DNA of 64,000 nucleotides from Serratia sp. Ag1 (GCF_000743355.1 NZ_JQEI01000002.1:62001-126000), one strand, 5' to 3'; positions 1 to 9,868 are shown, counted from the first letter of the stretch. Notes: generated from the sequence alone by a model not told the origin. Made by a program: numbers and translations.

Positions 1-719
1 CCTTCGGCGTAGTTGGTCATCGCCGACACTACCAATACCTTCAGGCCGCAATGGCGAGCAGAAAGCACCTCCGGCACGATCGACATCCCCACCACATCGC
101 AGCCCAGCGTTTGCATCATGCGGATTTCAGCCGGTGTTTCGAAGTTCGGGCCGGTATAAGCAGCGAATACCCCTTCAGCCAGCGGGATCCCGGCTTTTTC
201 TGCCACCTGCGCCAACTGCGCGCGCAGGTCACGATCGTAAGCATTGGCCAGGCTGAAGAAGCGTGGGCCAAAGCGCTCGTCATTGCTGCCCACCAACGGT
301 GATTCTGGCATAAAGTTGATGTGGTCGGTCAGCGCCACCAGGCTGCCCGGTGCCACCGACTTACGCAATGAACCCGCAGCATTGGTCGCCAGCAGGAACT
401 CACAGCCCAGCAGTTTGAAGGTACGAATGGCCGTGGTCATTACCTGCATGCCACGCCCTTCATAGAAATGCCCACGCCCTTTCATGCACAGTACCGGTAC
501 GCCCTCCAGCCAACCGGCCACCAGTTGCCCGGCGTGCCCCACCACGCTGCTTACCGGGAAGCCTGGTAGTTCGGTATAGTCAATGGTGACGGTATCTTGC
601 ATCACTTCGGCTAACGCCCCCAGCCCGGAGCCCAGAATCAAAGCTGCGCGTGGCTGAAAGCCCGGCACTCGGGTACGCAGAATATCCGCACAGGAAAAAG
701 CATCATCTTGATTAAACAT
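1..719 (-). CDS. xapA: Xanthosine phosphorylase / purine nucleoside phosphorylase II, C-terminus cut by window edge
   Basis: The frame is open from an ATG at 717-719 on the minus strand to the window edge, giving about 239 residues; the family is about 277 residues long, so the last part is missing. Visible motifs are the phosphate-binding LILGSGLG (residues 27-34), the KGRGHFYEG loop with His84, TNAAGS, and YTGPNFETPAE of the purine site. The family phosphorolyses xanthosine, inosine and guanosine to base plus ribose-1-phosphate in the cytoplasm. The divergent LysR gene next to it resembles XapR, which favours xapA over deoD or a 5'-methylthioadenosine phosphorylase. No frameshift is seen in the visible part. 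Confidence 0.9.
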   Translation of the reverse strand, partial: MFNQDDAFSCADILRTRVPGFQPRAALILGSGLGALAEVMQDTVTIDYTELPGFPVSSVVGHAGQLVAGWLEGVPVLCMKGRGHFYEGRGMQVMTTAIRTFKLLGCEFLLATNAAGSLRKSVAPGSLVALTDHINFMPESPLVGSNDERFGPRFFSLANAYDRDLRAQLAQVAEKAGIPLAEGVFAAYTGPNFETPAEIRMMQTLGCDVVGMSIVPEVLSARHCGLKVLVVSAMTNYAE

Positions 720-849
720 AGTATTCTCTTCTGTGAAAGGGTGGAGTATTCCCCATAGTAGAGAGCGATGGCGGGCAGCGACTAATACATTGTTGCCTGC
801 TGATTTATTCCATTTACCTATAAATGACCGACACCGGAAGGCCTAACCA

Positions 850-1764
850 ATGAAACAGCCACTGCCCGATCCAAGTCGGATTAATTTCCGCCTGCTGCAT
901 TATTTCCGCGTCGTCGCCGAGGAGATGAATTTCACGCAGGCGGCACGGCGGCTGAACATCTCCCAACCGCCGCTCAGCAAACATATCAAAGAGCTAGAAA
1001 GTCAGTTGGGCGTGGAGCTGTTCCAACGCACCACCCGTTCCATGACGCTGACGTTGGCAGGCCGTACGCTGTTTCATAATGTCGAGACGCTGCTGGATCA
1101 GGCGGGTAATGCACTGAATCAGGTACAGCAATTGGGGCGCGGTGAAGCCGGGCATATGGTGATTGGTATGGTGGGCACGTCGGTGTGGGGTGGCCTGATC
1201 CCGGCGCTGAAACGTTTTACTACACAAGCCAACAACGTGACGTGGGTGTTGAACGAACAGACGCCAAGCCAGCAGATCATTTCATTACAAAAACGGCATA
1301 TTGATATTGGCGTCTGGCGCGAAGCCAGGCAACAGGCACTGCCGGGGCTATCCTGCCAACTGTTGGCCCGGGAGAGAATTGCGGTGGTGCTGCCGGTATC
1401 ACATCCACTGGCGGACGGCACGGAGATCCCGCTGCACGCATTGCAGCATGATAAATTCATCGTGCTGCCGCCGCACGAAGCCAGTCTGGGGCTATATCTG
1501 CACAATCTGTGTCTGCAACAGGGTTTTGCGCCAGAAATTGCCCAGCAGGTCAATGAACCGCAAACGCTGATGGCGCTGGTCGCTGAAGAATATGGTATTA
1601 CGCTGCTACCAGACAGCTACGGGCGCATTCCATGGCCCGGCGTGCGTTTTTGCCCGCTGCTGGCGGCACCCTCAGCCGATCTGTATGCGATCTATCATGC
1701 CGAAAGTGCCACACCGGTAGTGCGCGCGTTCCTGAAAATGCTACGCACGCCCCCAATGGCTTAA
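850..1764 (+). CDS. xapR: LysR-type activator of xanthosine catabolism (XapR-like)
   Basis: This 304-residue protein has an N-terminal LysR helix-turn-helix (about residues 14-73, with FTQAARRLNISQPPLSKHIK) and a substrate-binding effector domain containing NEPQTLMALVAEEYGITLLPDSY, a stretch I recall from E. coli XapR. XapR activates xapAB in response to xanthosine. The gene is divergent from xapA with a 130 bp shared intergenic region, the normal LysR arrangement. It ends convergently with ftsP, and the two stop codons overlap (TTAA at 1761-1764). No xapB transporter is visible in the window. Confidence 0.85.
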   Translation: MKQPLPDPSRINFRLLHYFRVVAEEMNFTQAARRLNISQPPLSKHIKELESQLGVELFQRTTRSMTLTLAGRTLFHNVETLLDQAGNALNQVQQLGRGEAGHMVIGMVGTSVWGGLIPALKRFTTQANNVTWVLNEQTPSQQIISLQKRHIDIGVWREARQQALPGLSCQLLARERIAVVLPVSHPLADGTEIPLHALQHDKFIVLPPHEASLGLYLHNLCLQQGFAPEIAQQVNEPQTLMALVAEEYGITLLPDSYGRIPWPGVRFCPLLAAPSADLYAIYHAESATPVVRAFLKMLRTPPMA

Positions 1765-3176
1765 GATGCCCCCTGCGCCACCAACTGGCCGGTAGAACCG
1801 CGATCGGCCATCTCCAGCGTTTGGCTATAGAACAGGAACGGGAAATGCTCCGAGGATACCTGGTTGAAATACACCAATAACTCAACCTCACCATCCACCC
1901 AGACGGTATCTTTCCAGCCGCGATCTTCTGCCATCGGCGAGGCTCCGTTGACACGTTTCACCAGGAACTGCACACCTTGAATGTGGAAGGCCTGCGGAGT
2001 GTCGGCGCGGATCGTCCAGCGCTCCCAAGCCCCCTGCTGTGTTTGCACGTCAATACGGTTCATATCCCAGATCGTGCCATTAATTCCAGGCATCTTGTCG
2101 CCCAGAGTGAACTCACGGGAACGGCTGGCGCTACCGTCCAACAACTGATCCGGCAACAGGCGCGTTGGCAGGCTATCAGTGGCTAACGGCAACAGGCCAG
2201 TAGGTTTCAAAGTCAGCACCTGAGTAGAGACCAGCAGGTTGGAAGGCTCGAACAGACCGCGCAGGCGATCCATCAGGCTCGCCGCGTCACCCGCCGTAAT
2301 GGTCACCTCGTCACCTTTCGACATGTCAATCAGCACTTCGCGGCGCTCACCCGGAGCCAAAGAAAGCTGTTGCACCGCTACCGGCGCTGGCAGGAACCCC
2401 TGATCGCTGGCAATCACGTTGATTGGGCGCCCATCGCTCAGTTGCAACTGATAGCGCCGGGAGTTGGAAGCATTCAGCAAACGCAGCCGCACCCAGCCAC
2501 GAGAGACTTCGACATAAGGGTTTTGCACGCCATTCACCAGCAGCGTATCCCCCATAAAGCCCCCATGGGCTGGCGGGTTGTATTCAGGCGTGCCGAAATT
2601 ATCCAAACGCTTGTCCTGAATGATCAGCGGGAAATCATCGACGCCATAATGGTTTGGCAACGGGAGATTTTTGCCGATCTCATCTTCAACCAGCCATAGA
2701 CCGGCCAGACCGTTGTATACGTGCGGTGCCATCCGATTCGGGGTGTTGGCGTGATACCAGCAGGTAGCCGCCGGTTGGCGGATAGGTATGACTGGTGACC
2801 AATCAACGTTCGGCGCCATCATCCGTGGCGCACCGCCCATCAACGTCCCCGGCACCTGCAGCCCGCTGATGGTCATCGATACCGGCTCAGTCAGGCGGTT
2901 GCTGTAGATCAGTTTGACGTCATCACCGCTGTATACCCGCACCGTCGGCCCCAGATAGGTGCCATTAATGCCCCACACCGAGGCTTTACGGTTATCCATA
3001 AAAGCCCAGTGGGCGCGTTGCAGGGTTAAAAACAACGGCTGCCCACGGCGCGATTCCAACAGGGGGGGAATCGGTAACGGGGTCTGCTTTCCGCTCGCCT
3101 CAGCCCTCAGCGGCACGGCTCCAGCGCACAGCGCCAAACCCGATGCCTGAATAAACTGACGTCGACTGAGTGACAT
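1761..3176 (-). CDS. ftsP: Cell division protein FtsP (SufI), Tat-exported
   Basis: The 471-residue protein begins with a twin-arginine signal, SRRQFIQ at residues 4-10, followed by a hydrophobic stretch and an Ala-rich cleavage region. The rest is a three-cupredoxin multicopper-oxidase fold. The family (SufI/FtsP) has lost the copper ligands; here the usual His-rich C-terminal motif reads AFHIQGVQF, consistent with that loss. FtsP is a periplasmic protein that stabilises the divisome under stress. It lies downstream of plsC, as in E. coli, with a terminator-like hairpin between them. Confidence 0.93.
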   Translation of the reverse strand: MSLSRRQFIQASGLALCAGAVPLRAEASGKQTPLPIPPLLESRRGQPLFLTLQRAHWAFMDNRKASVWGINGTYLGPTVRVYSGDDVKLIYSNRLTEPVSMTISGLQVPGTLMGGAPRMMAPNVDWSPVIPIRQPAATCWYHANTPNRMAPHVYNGLAGLWLVEDEIGKNLPLPNHYGVDDFPLIIQDKRLDNFGTPEYNPPAHGGFMGDTLLVNGVQNPYVEVSRGWVRLRLLNASNSRRYQLQLSDGRPINVIASDQGFLPAPVAVQQLSLAPGERREVLIDMSKGDEVTITAGDAASLMDRLRGLFEPSNLLVSTQVLTLKPTGLLPLATDSLPTRLLPDQLLDGSASRSREFTLGDKMPGINGTIWDMNRIDVQTQQGAWERWTIRADTPQAFHIQGVQFLVKRVNGASPMAEDRGWKDTVWVDGEVELLVYFNQVSSEHFPFLFYSQTLEMADRGSTGQLVAQGAS

Positions 3177-3204
3177 ATCTTCTCCATGAAAACCAAACTG
3201 TATG

Positions 3205-3228
3205 AAAAAACCCCGGCTAACCGGGGCA
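3205..3228 (-). terminator. Intrinsic terminator downstream of plsC
   Basis: Read on the minus strand, CCCCGG-TTAG-CCGGGG is followed directly by six T residues. It lies between the plsC stop and the ftsP start, so ftsP probably depends on read-through or its own promoter. Confidence 0.75.
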
Positions 3229-3246
3229 TTAGCCTGCTGAACGACT

Positions 3247-3981
3247 TTACTTCTGAGCGGCCTCTAACTGGGCAACTTCTGCATCCAGCTGTTCAATTTT
3301 CGCTTTCATCAGATCGCGACAATGGGCTGCCAGTTCACGCACCTGCTCTTTACCGTAAGAACTGACATCGACCGGCTCCAGCATCTCAATGAGCACATGA
3401 CCGTTATTCCAGCGATTCAAGTTGATCTTGCCGTTAGTGTTGGAAACACAAATTGGCACGATCGGTACTCCGGCAGCGATCGCCGCGTGGAACGCACCGG
3501 TTTTGAATGGCAATAATCCACGGCCACGGCTGCGGGTACCTTCTGGGAACATCCAGATGGAAATGTCTTTTTCCGCAAAAGCCTCCACCACCTGAGCGAT
3601 GGTGCCGTGTGCCTTGGCACGGTTATCCCGATCGATCAGCAGGTTACCGGTCAACCAGTAAAGCGGGCCGAAAAATGGGATCCACACCAGGCTTTTCTTG
3701 CCGACCGTCACGGTGCGCGGCTGTACAACATTGGAAACCGTCACCATGTCGTAGTTATTCTGGTGGTTGGCAATATAGATACATTTGCCGTTATTGGCTG
3801 CTCCGGCGGGTTTACGCATCGCCACCTTGATACCAAAGACCTTTGACAGACGGCCAAACAGGTGGCCAAAAGTCGCCACATGACGGGGGTTACGTGGGCT
3901 GAACAGACAGTAGATCGAGCCAAAAATACAGACTAAAATGCAATATATCGTGACAATAATCACACGCAATATCAATAACAT
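3247..3981 (-). CDS. plsC: 1-acyl-sn-glycerol-3-phosphate acyltransferase
   Basis: PlsC converts lysophosphatidic acid to phosphatidic acid at the inner membrane, the second acylation of phospholipid synthesis. The chosen start at 3981 gives 244 residues, matching the family (about 245). The frame is open 11 codons further upstream, but those codons do not resemble the family N-terminus. The protein has an N-terminal membrane segment (residues 2-27), the catalytic HX4D motif NHQNNYD (His73, Asp78) and the FPEGTRSRG substrate motif near residue 146. Its neighbours parC upstream and ftsP downstream match the E. coli order. Confidence 0.95.
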   Translation of the reverse strand: MLLILRVIIVTIYCILVCIFGSIYCLFSPRNPRHVATFGHLFGRLSKVFGIKVAMRKPAGAANNGKCIYIANHQNNYDMVTVSNVVQPRTVTVGKKSLVWIPFFGPLYWLTGNLLIDRDNRAKAHGTIAQVVEAFAEKDISIWMFPEGTRSRGRGLLPFKTGAFHAAIAAGVPIVPICVSNTNGKINLNRWNNGHVLIEMLEPVDVSSYGKEQVRELAAHCRDLMKAKIEQLDAEVAQLEAAQK

Positions 3982-4111
3982 GACCACCTCATTAGCACAC
4001 TGCTGACGCAGCACTTTACGTCCTTGCTGTTTTCGCTATTTTCCCGCCAGCAGACGAACGGCACAATACATTTATACAGCGGAACCCCACAATTCGGGGT
4101 TTTTGGGGTAG

Positions 4112-4139
4112 AAAACGGGCGCAACCTGTTACGCCCGCA
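4112..4139 (-). terminator. Intrinsic terminator of parC
   Basis: On the minus strand GGGCG-N11-CGCCC is followed by TTTT, 19 bases after the parC stop codon. A second C/G hairpin (ACCCC-GAATTGT-GGGGT) lies just beyond at about 4083-4102. Confidence 0.65.
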
Positions 4140-4157
4140 TGGCTACCTGATACGGGT

Positions 4158-6431
4158 TTATTCTTCGCTATCACCCGGCAACGCACGCTCCGGCATATCC
4201 AGCTCAACCCGATCGATGCGTTGCAGGCCGCGCGGCAACAAGGTGCCTTTACGGCCACGCTCCGCGCGGAACTTCTGCAGGTCTTCCGGCCTTAGCGTCA
4301 GTTTGCGTTTGCCAACGTGCAGAGTAATCGACGTATGCGGCGGCAATACAAACAGCCAGCTCAGTTTGTCTTCGCCCGAAGCCGCCTGCGCCGACGGTAT
4401 TGAGACAATCTTGTTGCCCTTACCTTTCGACAGCTGCGGCAGATCGGCTACCGGGAACATCAGCATACGGCCTGCAGCGGTAATCGACAGCAGCATGTCG
4501 TCAGCACCGTGGATCTCGAGTGGCGGCAGTGCCTTAGCGTTATCCGGCAGGGTAATCATTACTTTACCCGCACGGTTGCGCGCCACCAGATCGCTGAAGG
4601 TACAAACAAAACCGTAACCGGCATCGGAAGCCATCAGCAGTTTCTGCTCATCAGCCGCCATCAACACCTGTTCAATGACCGCACCCGGCGGTGGCGTCAA
4701 TTTGCCGGTCAGCGGTTCACCCTGCCCACGAGCAGACGGCAGCGTCAGCGGATCGAGTGCATAACTGCGCCCGGTGGAGTCGATAAACACCACCGGTTGA
4801 TTGCTCTTGCCACGCGCGGCGGCCCGGAAGCTGTCACCGGCTTTGTAGCTCAGCCCGGCAGGATCAATATCATGGCCCTTGGCACTGCGCACCCAGCCCA
4901 TTTCAGACAGGACAATCGTCACCGGCTCAGAAGGCACAAAATCATGCTCGCTCATCGCTTTGGCTTCTTCACGCTCGGTCAACGGCGAACGGCGATCGTC
5001 ACCATAGGCCTGGGCATCAGCCTGAATCTCTTTCTTGATCAGCGTGTTCAGCTTGCGTTCAGACGCCAGCAGCGCTTGCAGGTGATCGCGCTCTTTCGCC
5101 AACTCGTCCTGTTCACCACGGATCTTCACTTCTTCCAGCTTGGCCAAGTGGCGCAGCTTCAGTTCGAGAATCGCTTCAGCCTGGGTATCAGAAATGCCAA
5201 AACGCTGCATCAATACCGGCTTTGGCTCATCTTCACTGCGAATGATGTGGATCACTTCGTCGATATTGAGGAACGCCACCAGCAAACCTTCCAGAATGTG
5301 CAGACGTTTCAGCACTTTTTCCAGGCGGTAGTTGAGGCGACGACGCACGGTATCGCGGCGGAAAGCCAACCATTCGGTGAGGATCTCTAACAGCCCTTTC
5401 ACCTGTGGGCGGTTATCCAGGCCGATCATGTTCATGTTGATGCGGTAGCTACGCTCCAGATCGGTGGTGGCAAACAGGTGGTTCATCACCTGATCCAGGT
5501 CGATCCGGTTGGAGCGCGGCACGATCACCAGGCGGGTCGGGTTCTCGTGATCCGACTCATCACGCAAATCCTCCACCATCGGTAGCTTTTTGGCACGCAT
5601 CTGGCTGGCGATCTGTTCCAGCACCTTGGCACCAGAAACCTGGTGTGGCAGTGCGGTGATCACCGCGCTACCGTCTTCTTTCTTCCAGATAGCGCGCATA
5701 CGCACCGAACCACGGCCATTCTGGTAAATTTTGCGGATTTCATCACGCGGGGTGATGATTTCAGCTTCCGTCGGGAAGTCCGGCCCCTGAACGAGTTCCA
5801 GCAGGTCTTCAAGCGAGGCCTCTGGTTTATCCAGCAGCGCCACGGCGGCGGCGGCCACTTCACGCACGTTATGTGGCGGGATGTCGGTCGCCATGCCGAC
5901 GGCAATACCCGTGGTGCCATTGAGCAGGATATTCGGCAGACGCGCCGGTAACATCTTCGGTTCCTGCATGGTGCCATCGAAGTTCGGCACCCAGTTGACC
6001 GTGCCTTGGCCCAGTTCACCCAGCAAGACTTCAGCGTATTTCGACAGGCGCGATTCGGTATAACGCATAGCTGCGAAAGATTTCGGGTCGTCCGGTGCCC
6101 CCCAGTTCCCTTGGCCGTCTACCAATGGGTAGCGGTAAGAGAATGGCTGCGCCATCAGCACCATCGCTTCATAGCAGGCACTGTCGCCGTGCGGATGGTA
6201 TTTACCCAGCACATCGCCCACGGTACGGGCCGATTTTTTGAATTTAGCGCTGTTGTTCAGCCCCAGTTCCGACATCGCATAGATGATGCGGCGCTGTACC
6301 GGCTTTAAACCATCGCCAATATAAGGTAGCGCCCGATCCATGATGACGTACATGGAGTAGTCCAGATAGGCTTTTTCAGTGAAGGTGTGTAGCGGTAAAC
6401 GCTCAACACCGTCATGAGTCAGTTCACTCAT
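4158..6431 (-). CDS. parC: DNA topoisomerase IV subunit A
   Basis: This 757-residue type IIA topoisomerase subunit works with ParE (encoded at 14553-16448) to decatenate daughter chromosomes. The breakage-reunion domain contains the catalytic tyrosine in AAMRYTESR (Tyr124). The quinolone-resistance region [10 protein letters not shown] keeps Ser84 and Glu88, equivalent to E. coli Ser80 and Glu84, so the common resistance substitutions are absent. The C-terminal third is the beta-pinwheel DNA-wrapping domain. The N-terminus is about four residues longer than in E. coli. parC and parE are separated here by an accessory block. Confidence 0.97.
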   Translation of the reverse strand: MSELTHDGVERLPLHTFTEKAYLDYSMYVIMDRALPYIGDGLKPVQRRIIYAMSELGLNNSAKFKKSARTVGDVLGKYHPHGDSACYEAMVLMAQPFSYRYPLVDGQGNWGAPDDPKSFAAMRYTESRLSKYAEVLLGELGQGTVNWVPNFDGTMQEPKMLPARLPNILLNGTTGIAVGMATDIPPHNVREVAAAAVALLDKPEASLEDLLELVQGPDFPTEAEIITPRDEIRKIYQNGRGSVRMRAIWKKEDGSAVITALPHQVSGAKVLEQIASQMRAKKLPMVEDLRDESDHENPTRLVIVPRSNRIDLDQVMNHLFATTDLERSYRINMNMIGLDNRPQVKGLLEILTEWLAFRRDTVRRRLNYRLEKVLKRLHILEGLLVAFLNIDEVIHIIRSEDEPKPVLMQRFGISDTQAEAILELKLRHLAKLEEVKIRGEQDELAKERDHLQALLASERKLNTLIKKEIQADAQAYGDDRRSPLTEREEAKAMSEHDFVPSEPVTIVLSEMGWVRSAKGHDIDPAGLSYKAGDSFRAAARGKSNQPVVFIDSTGRSYALDPLTLPSARGQGEPLTGKLTPPPGAVIEQVLMAADEQKLLMASDAGYGFVCTFSDLVARNRAGKVMITLPDNAKALPPLEIHGADDMLLSITAAGRMLMFPVADLPQLSKGKGNKIVSIPSAQAASGEDKLSWLFVLPPHTSITLHVGKRKLTLRPEDLQKFRAERGRKGTLLPRGLQRIDRVELDMPERALPGDSEE

Positions 6432-6770
6432 TACTCAAATATCCTCAGACCGTGGCTTGGCTATGCCTGACAATGGGGCGCCGCTATCGTTCACAAAAAC
6501 AGCGCCCACAATTTATGGGTTGTCGATTCTGGTCGCGATAGTAACTCATCTGCAGGGTGGCTGTCACAGATGGCGCGTTGACCTCAATAATTTCTCTATT
6601 CTATGCAAAACCTTGCCATCAATGGCTTTCATTCTTGACTCATAGTCAACACTGTTGTGCGCCAGTTCGCATTTTTCCCTTGCACATAAAGGATTACACT
6701 CCGTTTCAGCAATATGGCTGCGGCATTCCGGCGGCGGCTATTTACCGATTCTAACAAGGGCAGCGTAGCG
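6432..6770. other. Divergent parC-mdaB intergenic region
   Basis: This 339-base gap holds the promoters for parC (leftward) and mdaB (rightward). Small open frames here have no plausible ribosome-binding site and resemble nothing I know. I see no repeat or operator that I would defend. Confidence 0.5.
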
Positions 6771-7352
6771 ATGAGCAATATCCTGATTATTAACGCCAAG
6801 AAACAATTCGGCCATTCCAATGGCGAACTGAACCAAACCCTGAGCGACGTAGCGGAAAGTTTTCTGCGCGATGCCAAGCACGATGTACAGGTTACCGTGG
6901 TTGATGATGGCTACGACATTGAAGCCGAAGTCCAAAAATACCTGTGGGCCGATGCGGTGATCTATCAGATGCCAGGCTGGTGGATGGGCGAGCCTTGGAT
7001 CCTGAAAAAATACATCGATGAAGTGTTCACCGCTGGCCACGGCAGCCTGTATGCCAGCGATGGCCGCACTCGCGCCGATGCGGCGAAAAAATACGGTTCC
7101 GGCGGCCTGATTCAAGGTAAGAAATATATGCTGAGCCTGACCTGGAACGCTCCGCTGCAAGCCTTTACCGATCCGGAGCAGTTCTTTGAAGGTGTGGGCG
7201 TTGACGGGGTTTACCTGCACTTCCACAAGGCCAACCAGTTCCTGGGAATGGAAGCCCTGCCGACCTTTATCTGTAATGATGTAATTAAACAACCGGATAT
7301 TGCGGGTGATATTGCACGCTTCCGCGAGCATCTGGGTGAAGTGTTTGCTTAG
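6771..7352 (+). CDS. mdaB: NAD(P)H:quinone oxidoreductase MdaB
   Basis: The start at 6771 gives 193 residues beginning MSNILIINAKKQF, the same length as E. coli MdaB; the 19 codons of open frame upstream look non-coding. This flavodoxin-fold FAD enzyme reduces quinones by two electrons, avoiding semiquinone radicals. Family motifs include PGWWMGEPW, the ASDGRTR loop and KKYGSGGL. In E. coli mdaB lies between qseBC and parE; here it is next to parC, with the accessory hydrolase block following. A strong shared terminator separates it from the next gene. Confidence 0.95.
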   Translation: MSNILIINAKKQFGHSNGELNQTLSDVAESFLRDAKHDVQVTVVDDGYDIEAEVQKYLWADAVIYQMPGWWMGEPWILKKYIDEVFTAGHGSLYASDGRTRADAAKKYGSGGLIQGKKYMLSLTWNAPLQAFTDPEQFFEGVGVDGVYLHFHKANQFLGMEALPTFICNDVIKQPDIAGDIARFREHLGEVFA

Positions 7353-7472
7353 TCATTAGGTTCCGGAGCATTTCCCTCCCGTTTGGAGCGTCTCTTTTCG
7401 GTTTAATTGTGTGAAAAAATTCATGCGGTTTGCCTGCTTTTACATTGATGCGGAATGCGCTCCGCTATCAGC

Positions 7473-7506
7473 AATAGTGGAGTCACCAACGACTCCACTA
7501 TTTATT
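7473..7506. terminator. Bidirectional terminator between mdaB and exported hydrolase
   Basis: A perfect 12-bp stem AATAGTGGAGTC / GACTCCACTATT has a 6-base loop. It lies between convergent genes, with an AT-rich tract on the right-hand side. Confidence 0.75.
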
Positions 7507-7508
7507 TA

Positions 7509-8582
7509 TCACTGAAGATTTTTATCTTTCAGGAATTTTGAGACCAGATCGGCGATTTCAACGTTATTCAAATCAGAGAAGGGGAAATGAGTATTTCCTT
7601 TAATACCGATTTCCGGCAGATGGATAACCGTCACGTCTCCGCCATATTTATTCACTACATCCCGCCATTGACGCGCCACAGCCAACCGGGCGCGCCAGCT
7701 ATCCTGTGCAGGCAAGGCCGTCGGTTTATCCGGGATATTGTCGCCGTAGATAATCAGCACAGGGATTTTAGTCAGTGCCATAAACTGATCCAGGGGCACC
7801 GATTCCCCTTTTACGGTATCAAAGGCGTTCTTCATTGGCGGCGGGACTTCGCCTTGTGGAAAGACAAAGCTGCTGCCAGGTTCAAACGCGACTATCCCTT
7901 TTACGTTGGCGTTCTTCATCGCCGTAAACCAGCCGGGGCCACCCCCCTGAGAGTGGGTAAACAGAATGGCCGGGCCGGATCTACCCACGACGGCTGACAT
8001 GGCATCTGCAATCACATTGATATCAAAGGGACCGGTGTTGGGGGTCATCTGACGATAGTACTGGTTTAATGTCTCTTTATCGTGGGAGAACTGTACGCCC
8101 TCGAAGAAATCAGGCCAGACCCCCAGACGAAACTGATTAAACCAGAGTTGCTCATCGGCAATCGGTTTGACGGTTCCCTCCACCATACTGCGCCCAGCGT
8201 TCCCCCGACGTGGTTGATCAACCAGATAGGTCGAGAAACCACGGCGTAAGAAGATGTTCTGAAAACCCTCGCGGCCGTCCGGTGTGCTTTCCCATGTTCT
8301 GGCGGACTGTCCAGCACCGTGCAACATCACAATCGGATATTTGTTTGGGTTCTCTGGGATTTGATAAAACACAGAGGCGTGATCGCCATGATAGGTCTGG
8401 CCTGTCGGATCCAGCGGTTTTTTCGCATCAAACTGCCCTGGTGTCGTAACGACAGTACCACCTGCGGCAAAACTTCCCTGAGACAGGATTACCAAGGGGT
8501 TTGTAGGGGCAGCAAAGGCAAATTGAGAAGCCAATCCGCCAACCAACATACAGGCGGCGAGTATTTTCAGTAAGGTTTTCAA
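7509..8582 (-). CDS. Exported alpha/beta hydrolase (esterase-like)
   Basis: This 357-residue protein starts at a TTG codon (8580-8582) preceded by a good GAGGA ribosome-binding site. A signal peptide of about 24 residues ends FAFA. The alpha/beta hydrolase fold is marked by the oxyanion region VMLHGAGQSA (residues 85-94), the nucleophile elbow THSQGGG (Ser211) and a late GNTHFPFSDLNN stretch supplying the predicted histidine. The substrate is unknown. A 222-bp gap separates it from the cupin gene, so it may have its own promoter or belong to the same leftward transcript. No close E. coli homologue comes to mind. Confidence 0.8.
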   Translation of the reverse strand: MKTLLKILAACMLVGGLASQFAFAAPTNPLVILSQGSFAAGGTVVTTPGQFDAKKPLDPTGQTYHGDHASVFYQIPENPNKYPIVMLHGAGQSARTWESTPDGREGFQNIFLRRGFSTYLVDQPRRGNAGRSMVEGTVKPIADEQLWFNQFRLGVWPDFFEGVQFSHDKETLNQYYRQMTPNTGPFDINVIADAMSAVVGRSGPAILFTHSQGGGPGWFTAMKNANVKGIVAFEPGSSFVFPQGEVPPPMKNAFDTVKGESVPLDQFMALTKIPVLIIYGDNIPDKPTALPAQDSWRARLAVARQWRDVVNKYGGDVTVIHLPEIGIKGNTHFPFSDLNNVEIADLVSKFLKDKNLQ

Positions 8583-8804
8583 TATATTTTCCTCATGTCA
8601 TCGCGGATAACTGAATCATAGAGAGATTTTCACAAATGACTATGCTGTTAAAACGAATGAGTTAATAAGCAGGGCTAATTAATGGATAGGCTTTTTGCAT
8701 CTGATATCAATAATATTTTTGAGCTCAGTGTATTTCACTGGTCTGCCGTTCATGAATATCTCAGTGCAGTCCTGTTTCAGCGAAAATGCAAAAACCGTAT
8801 TTCA

Positions 8805-9275
8805 TTATTGTGGATACTGGTCGTCCGTAACTTTTTCCATCCACGTCACGGTGTTACCGTCCTGTGATTCTGAAACAGCAATATGCGCCATCGGCTCTGT
8901 TGCGGATGCGCCATGCCAGTGTTTGACACCCGGTGGGATCCAGACCACATCGCCGGTTTTGATTGGCTGGGCCGATCTCTCCCATTCCTGTACCCAACCC
9001 GTGCCGGAAGAGACGATGAGTGTCTGTCCAAGGGGATGCGTGTGCCAGGCTGTTCGTGCTCCGGCTTCAAATGAGACGGTTCCCCCAGAAATTCGGGCCG
9101 GGGCAGAGCCTTTAAACCGTGAGTCAACCTTGGCCGTGCCGGTAAAGTACTCAGGAGCCCCCTGTGTTGTGGGTTGTGAGCCCGCAGGGCTGACGGTCAC
9201 TGCCTCCTGCGTTGCGGCAATAGCCTGCGTACCGGGCAGTAAAAGCGCCGCCAGTGTGATAAGGAAGATTTTCAT
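8805..9275 (-). CDS. Exported single-domain cupin
   Basis: This 156-residue protein has a signal peptide of about 20 residues (LLLPGTQAIA) and one cupin barrel. The metal ligands expected for the fold are present: His78 and His80 in AWHTHPLGQ, Gln84, and a C-terminal histidine in PPGVKHWHG (119 or 121). Cupins of this size, often paired with carboxymuconolactone decarboxylase domains, are found in aromatic or lactone metabolism and redox proteins; the reaction here is unknown. It lies 54 bp after the CMD-like gene on the same strand, probably in one operon. Export to the periplasm is the unusual feature. Confidence 0.8.
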   Translation of the reverse strand: MKIFLITLAALLLPGTQAIAATQEAVTVSPAGSQPTTQGAPEYFTGTAKVDSRFKGSAPARISGGTVSFEAGARTAWHTHPLGQTLIVSSGTGWVQEWERSAQPIKTGDVVWIPPGVKHWHGASATEPMAHIAVSESQDGNTVTWMEKVTDDQYPQ

Positions 9276-9329
9276 ATCTATTCAATCCGTTAACGAGAGA
9301 AATACCCATTAATCCATTGCAGAAAAAAA

Positions 9330-9752
9330 CTATTTCCCTTCTTTAAACACTTCTTTTGCAATGGATATCGCTGTTACTGCCGTTGGCCACCCTGAATAGA
9401 AAGCAAGCTGGGTGATGGTTTCGACCAACTCTTCCTCAGTGACACCGTTCTGGCGCGCCAGACGCAGATGAGAACGCAACTGGTCAGGACGATCCATTGC
9501 CACCAGAGCACTGACGGTCACCAGGCTCCGATCACGTTTTGAGAGCTGTGGCCGTTCCCAGATATCGGCATACAGGACATCGTCAGTGAGTTGCGCCATC
9601 TTGGGGGCGATATCCCCCATCAATTGTTGCGCCCGAGACGGTTTTTCTGTTTTATTTTTCGCCGCATCCTGCGCGTGAGCAAAGGTGGCCATTGAACCGG
9701 CAAAGGTAAGAGCGGTGCAGAGCAGGTACTGCTGAATCTTGTTTTTCATCAT
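9330..9752 (-). CDS. Exported carboxymuconolactone decarboxylase-like protein
   Basis: This 140-residue protein has a signal peptide ending about residue 27 (ATFAHA) and then an all-helical CMD domain. The core LVTVSALVAMDRPDQLRSHL followed by NGVTEEELVE is typical of 4-carboxymuconolactone decarboxylases. It has no CxxC, so an AhpD-type peroxidase relay is excluded. Two ATGs lie in tandem (9752 and 9749) after an AAAGGA site. It is the first gene of a probable operon with the cupin. About 100 bp upstream is a CusR-like palindrome. Cytoplasmic relatives act in the protocatechuate pathway; an exported version is uncommon. Confidence 0.8.
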   Translation of the reverse strand: MMKNKIQQYLLCTALTFAGSMATFAHAQDAAKNKTEKPSRAQQLMGDIAPKMAQLTDDVLYADIWERPQLSKRDRSLVTVSALVAMDRPDQLRSHLRLARQNGVTEEELVETITQLAFYSGWPTAVTAISIAKEVFKEGK

Positions 9753-9852
9753 CCATTTCCTTTGTTATCGGCACGATTAAAGATGGGAGGGTTAGGTCGG
9801 TGACGATAACGTGAGTTTACAGAATGCTTCATGTCACCAGGCTGACCGCTGC

Positions 9853-9868
9853 CTGACAAGTTTGTCAG
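9853..9868. promoter_or_regulatory. CusR-like operator upstream of CMD-cupin operon
   Basis: CTGACAAGTTTGTCAG is a perfect inverted repeat with 7-bp arms and a 2-bp centre. Its core TGACAA-N2-TTGTCA has the form known for the CusR/HprR box of E. coli. It lies about 100 bp upstream of the CMD-like gene and just past the sensor kinase stop codon. Confidence 0.6.

Noticed and set aside
4509-5390. 293-codon open frame antisense to parC
   Set aside because: It lies wholly inside parC, whose protein is certain; its translation has no recognisable features and no ribosome-binding site.
8695-9312. 205-codon open frame antisense to the cupin gene
   Set aside because: The opposite strand encodes a clear signal peptide and cupin motif; this frame is a shadow.
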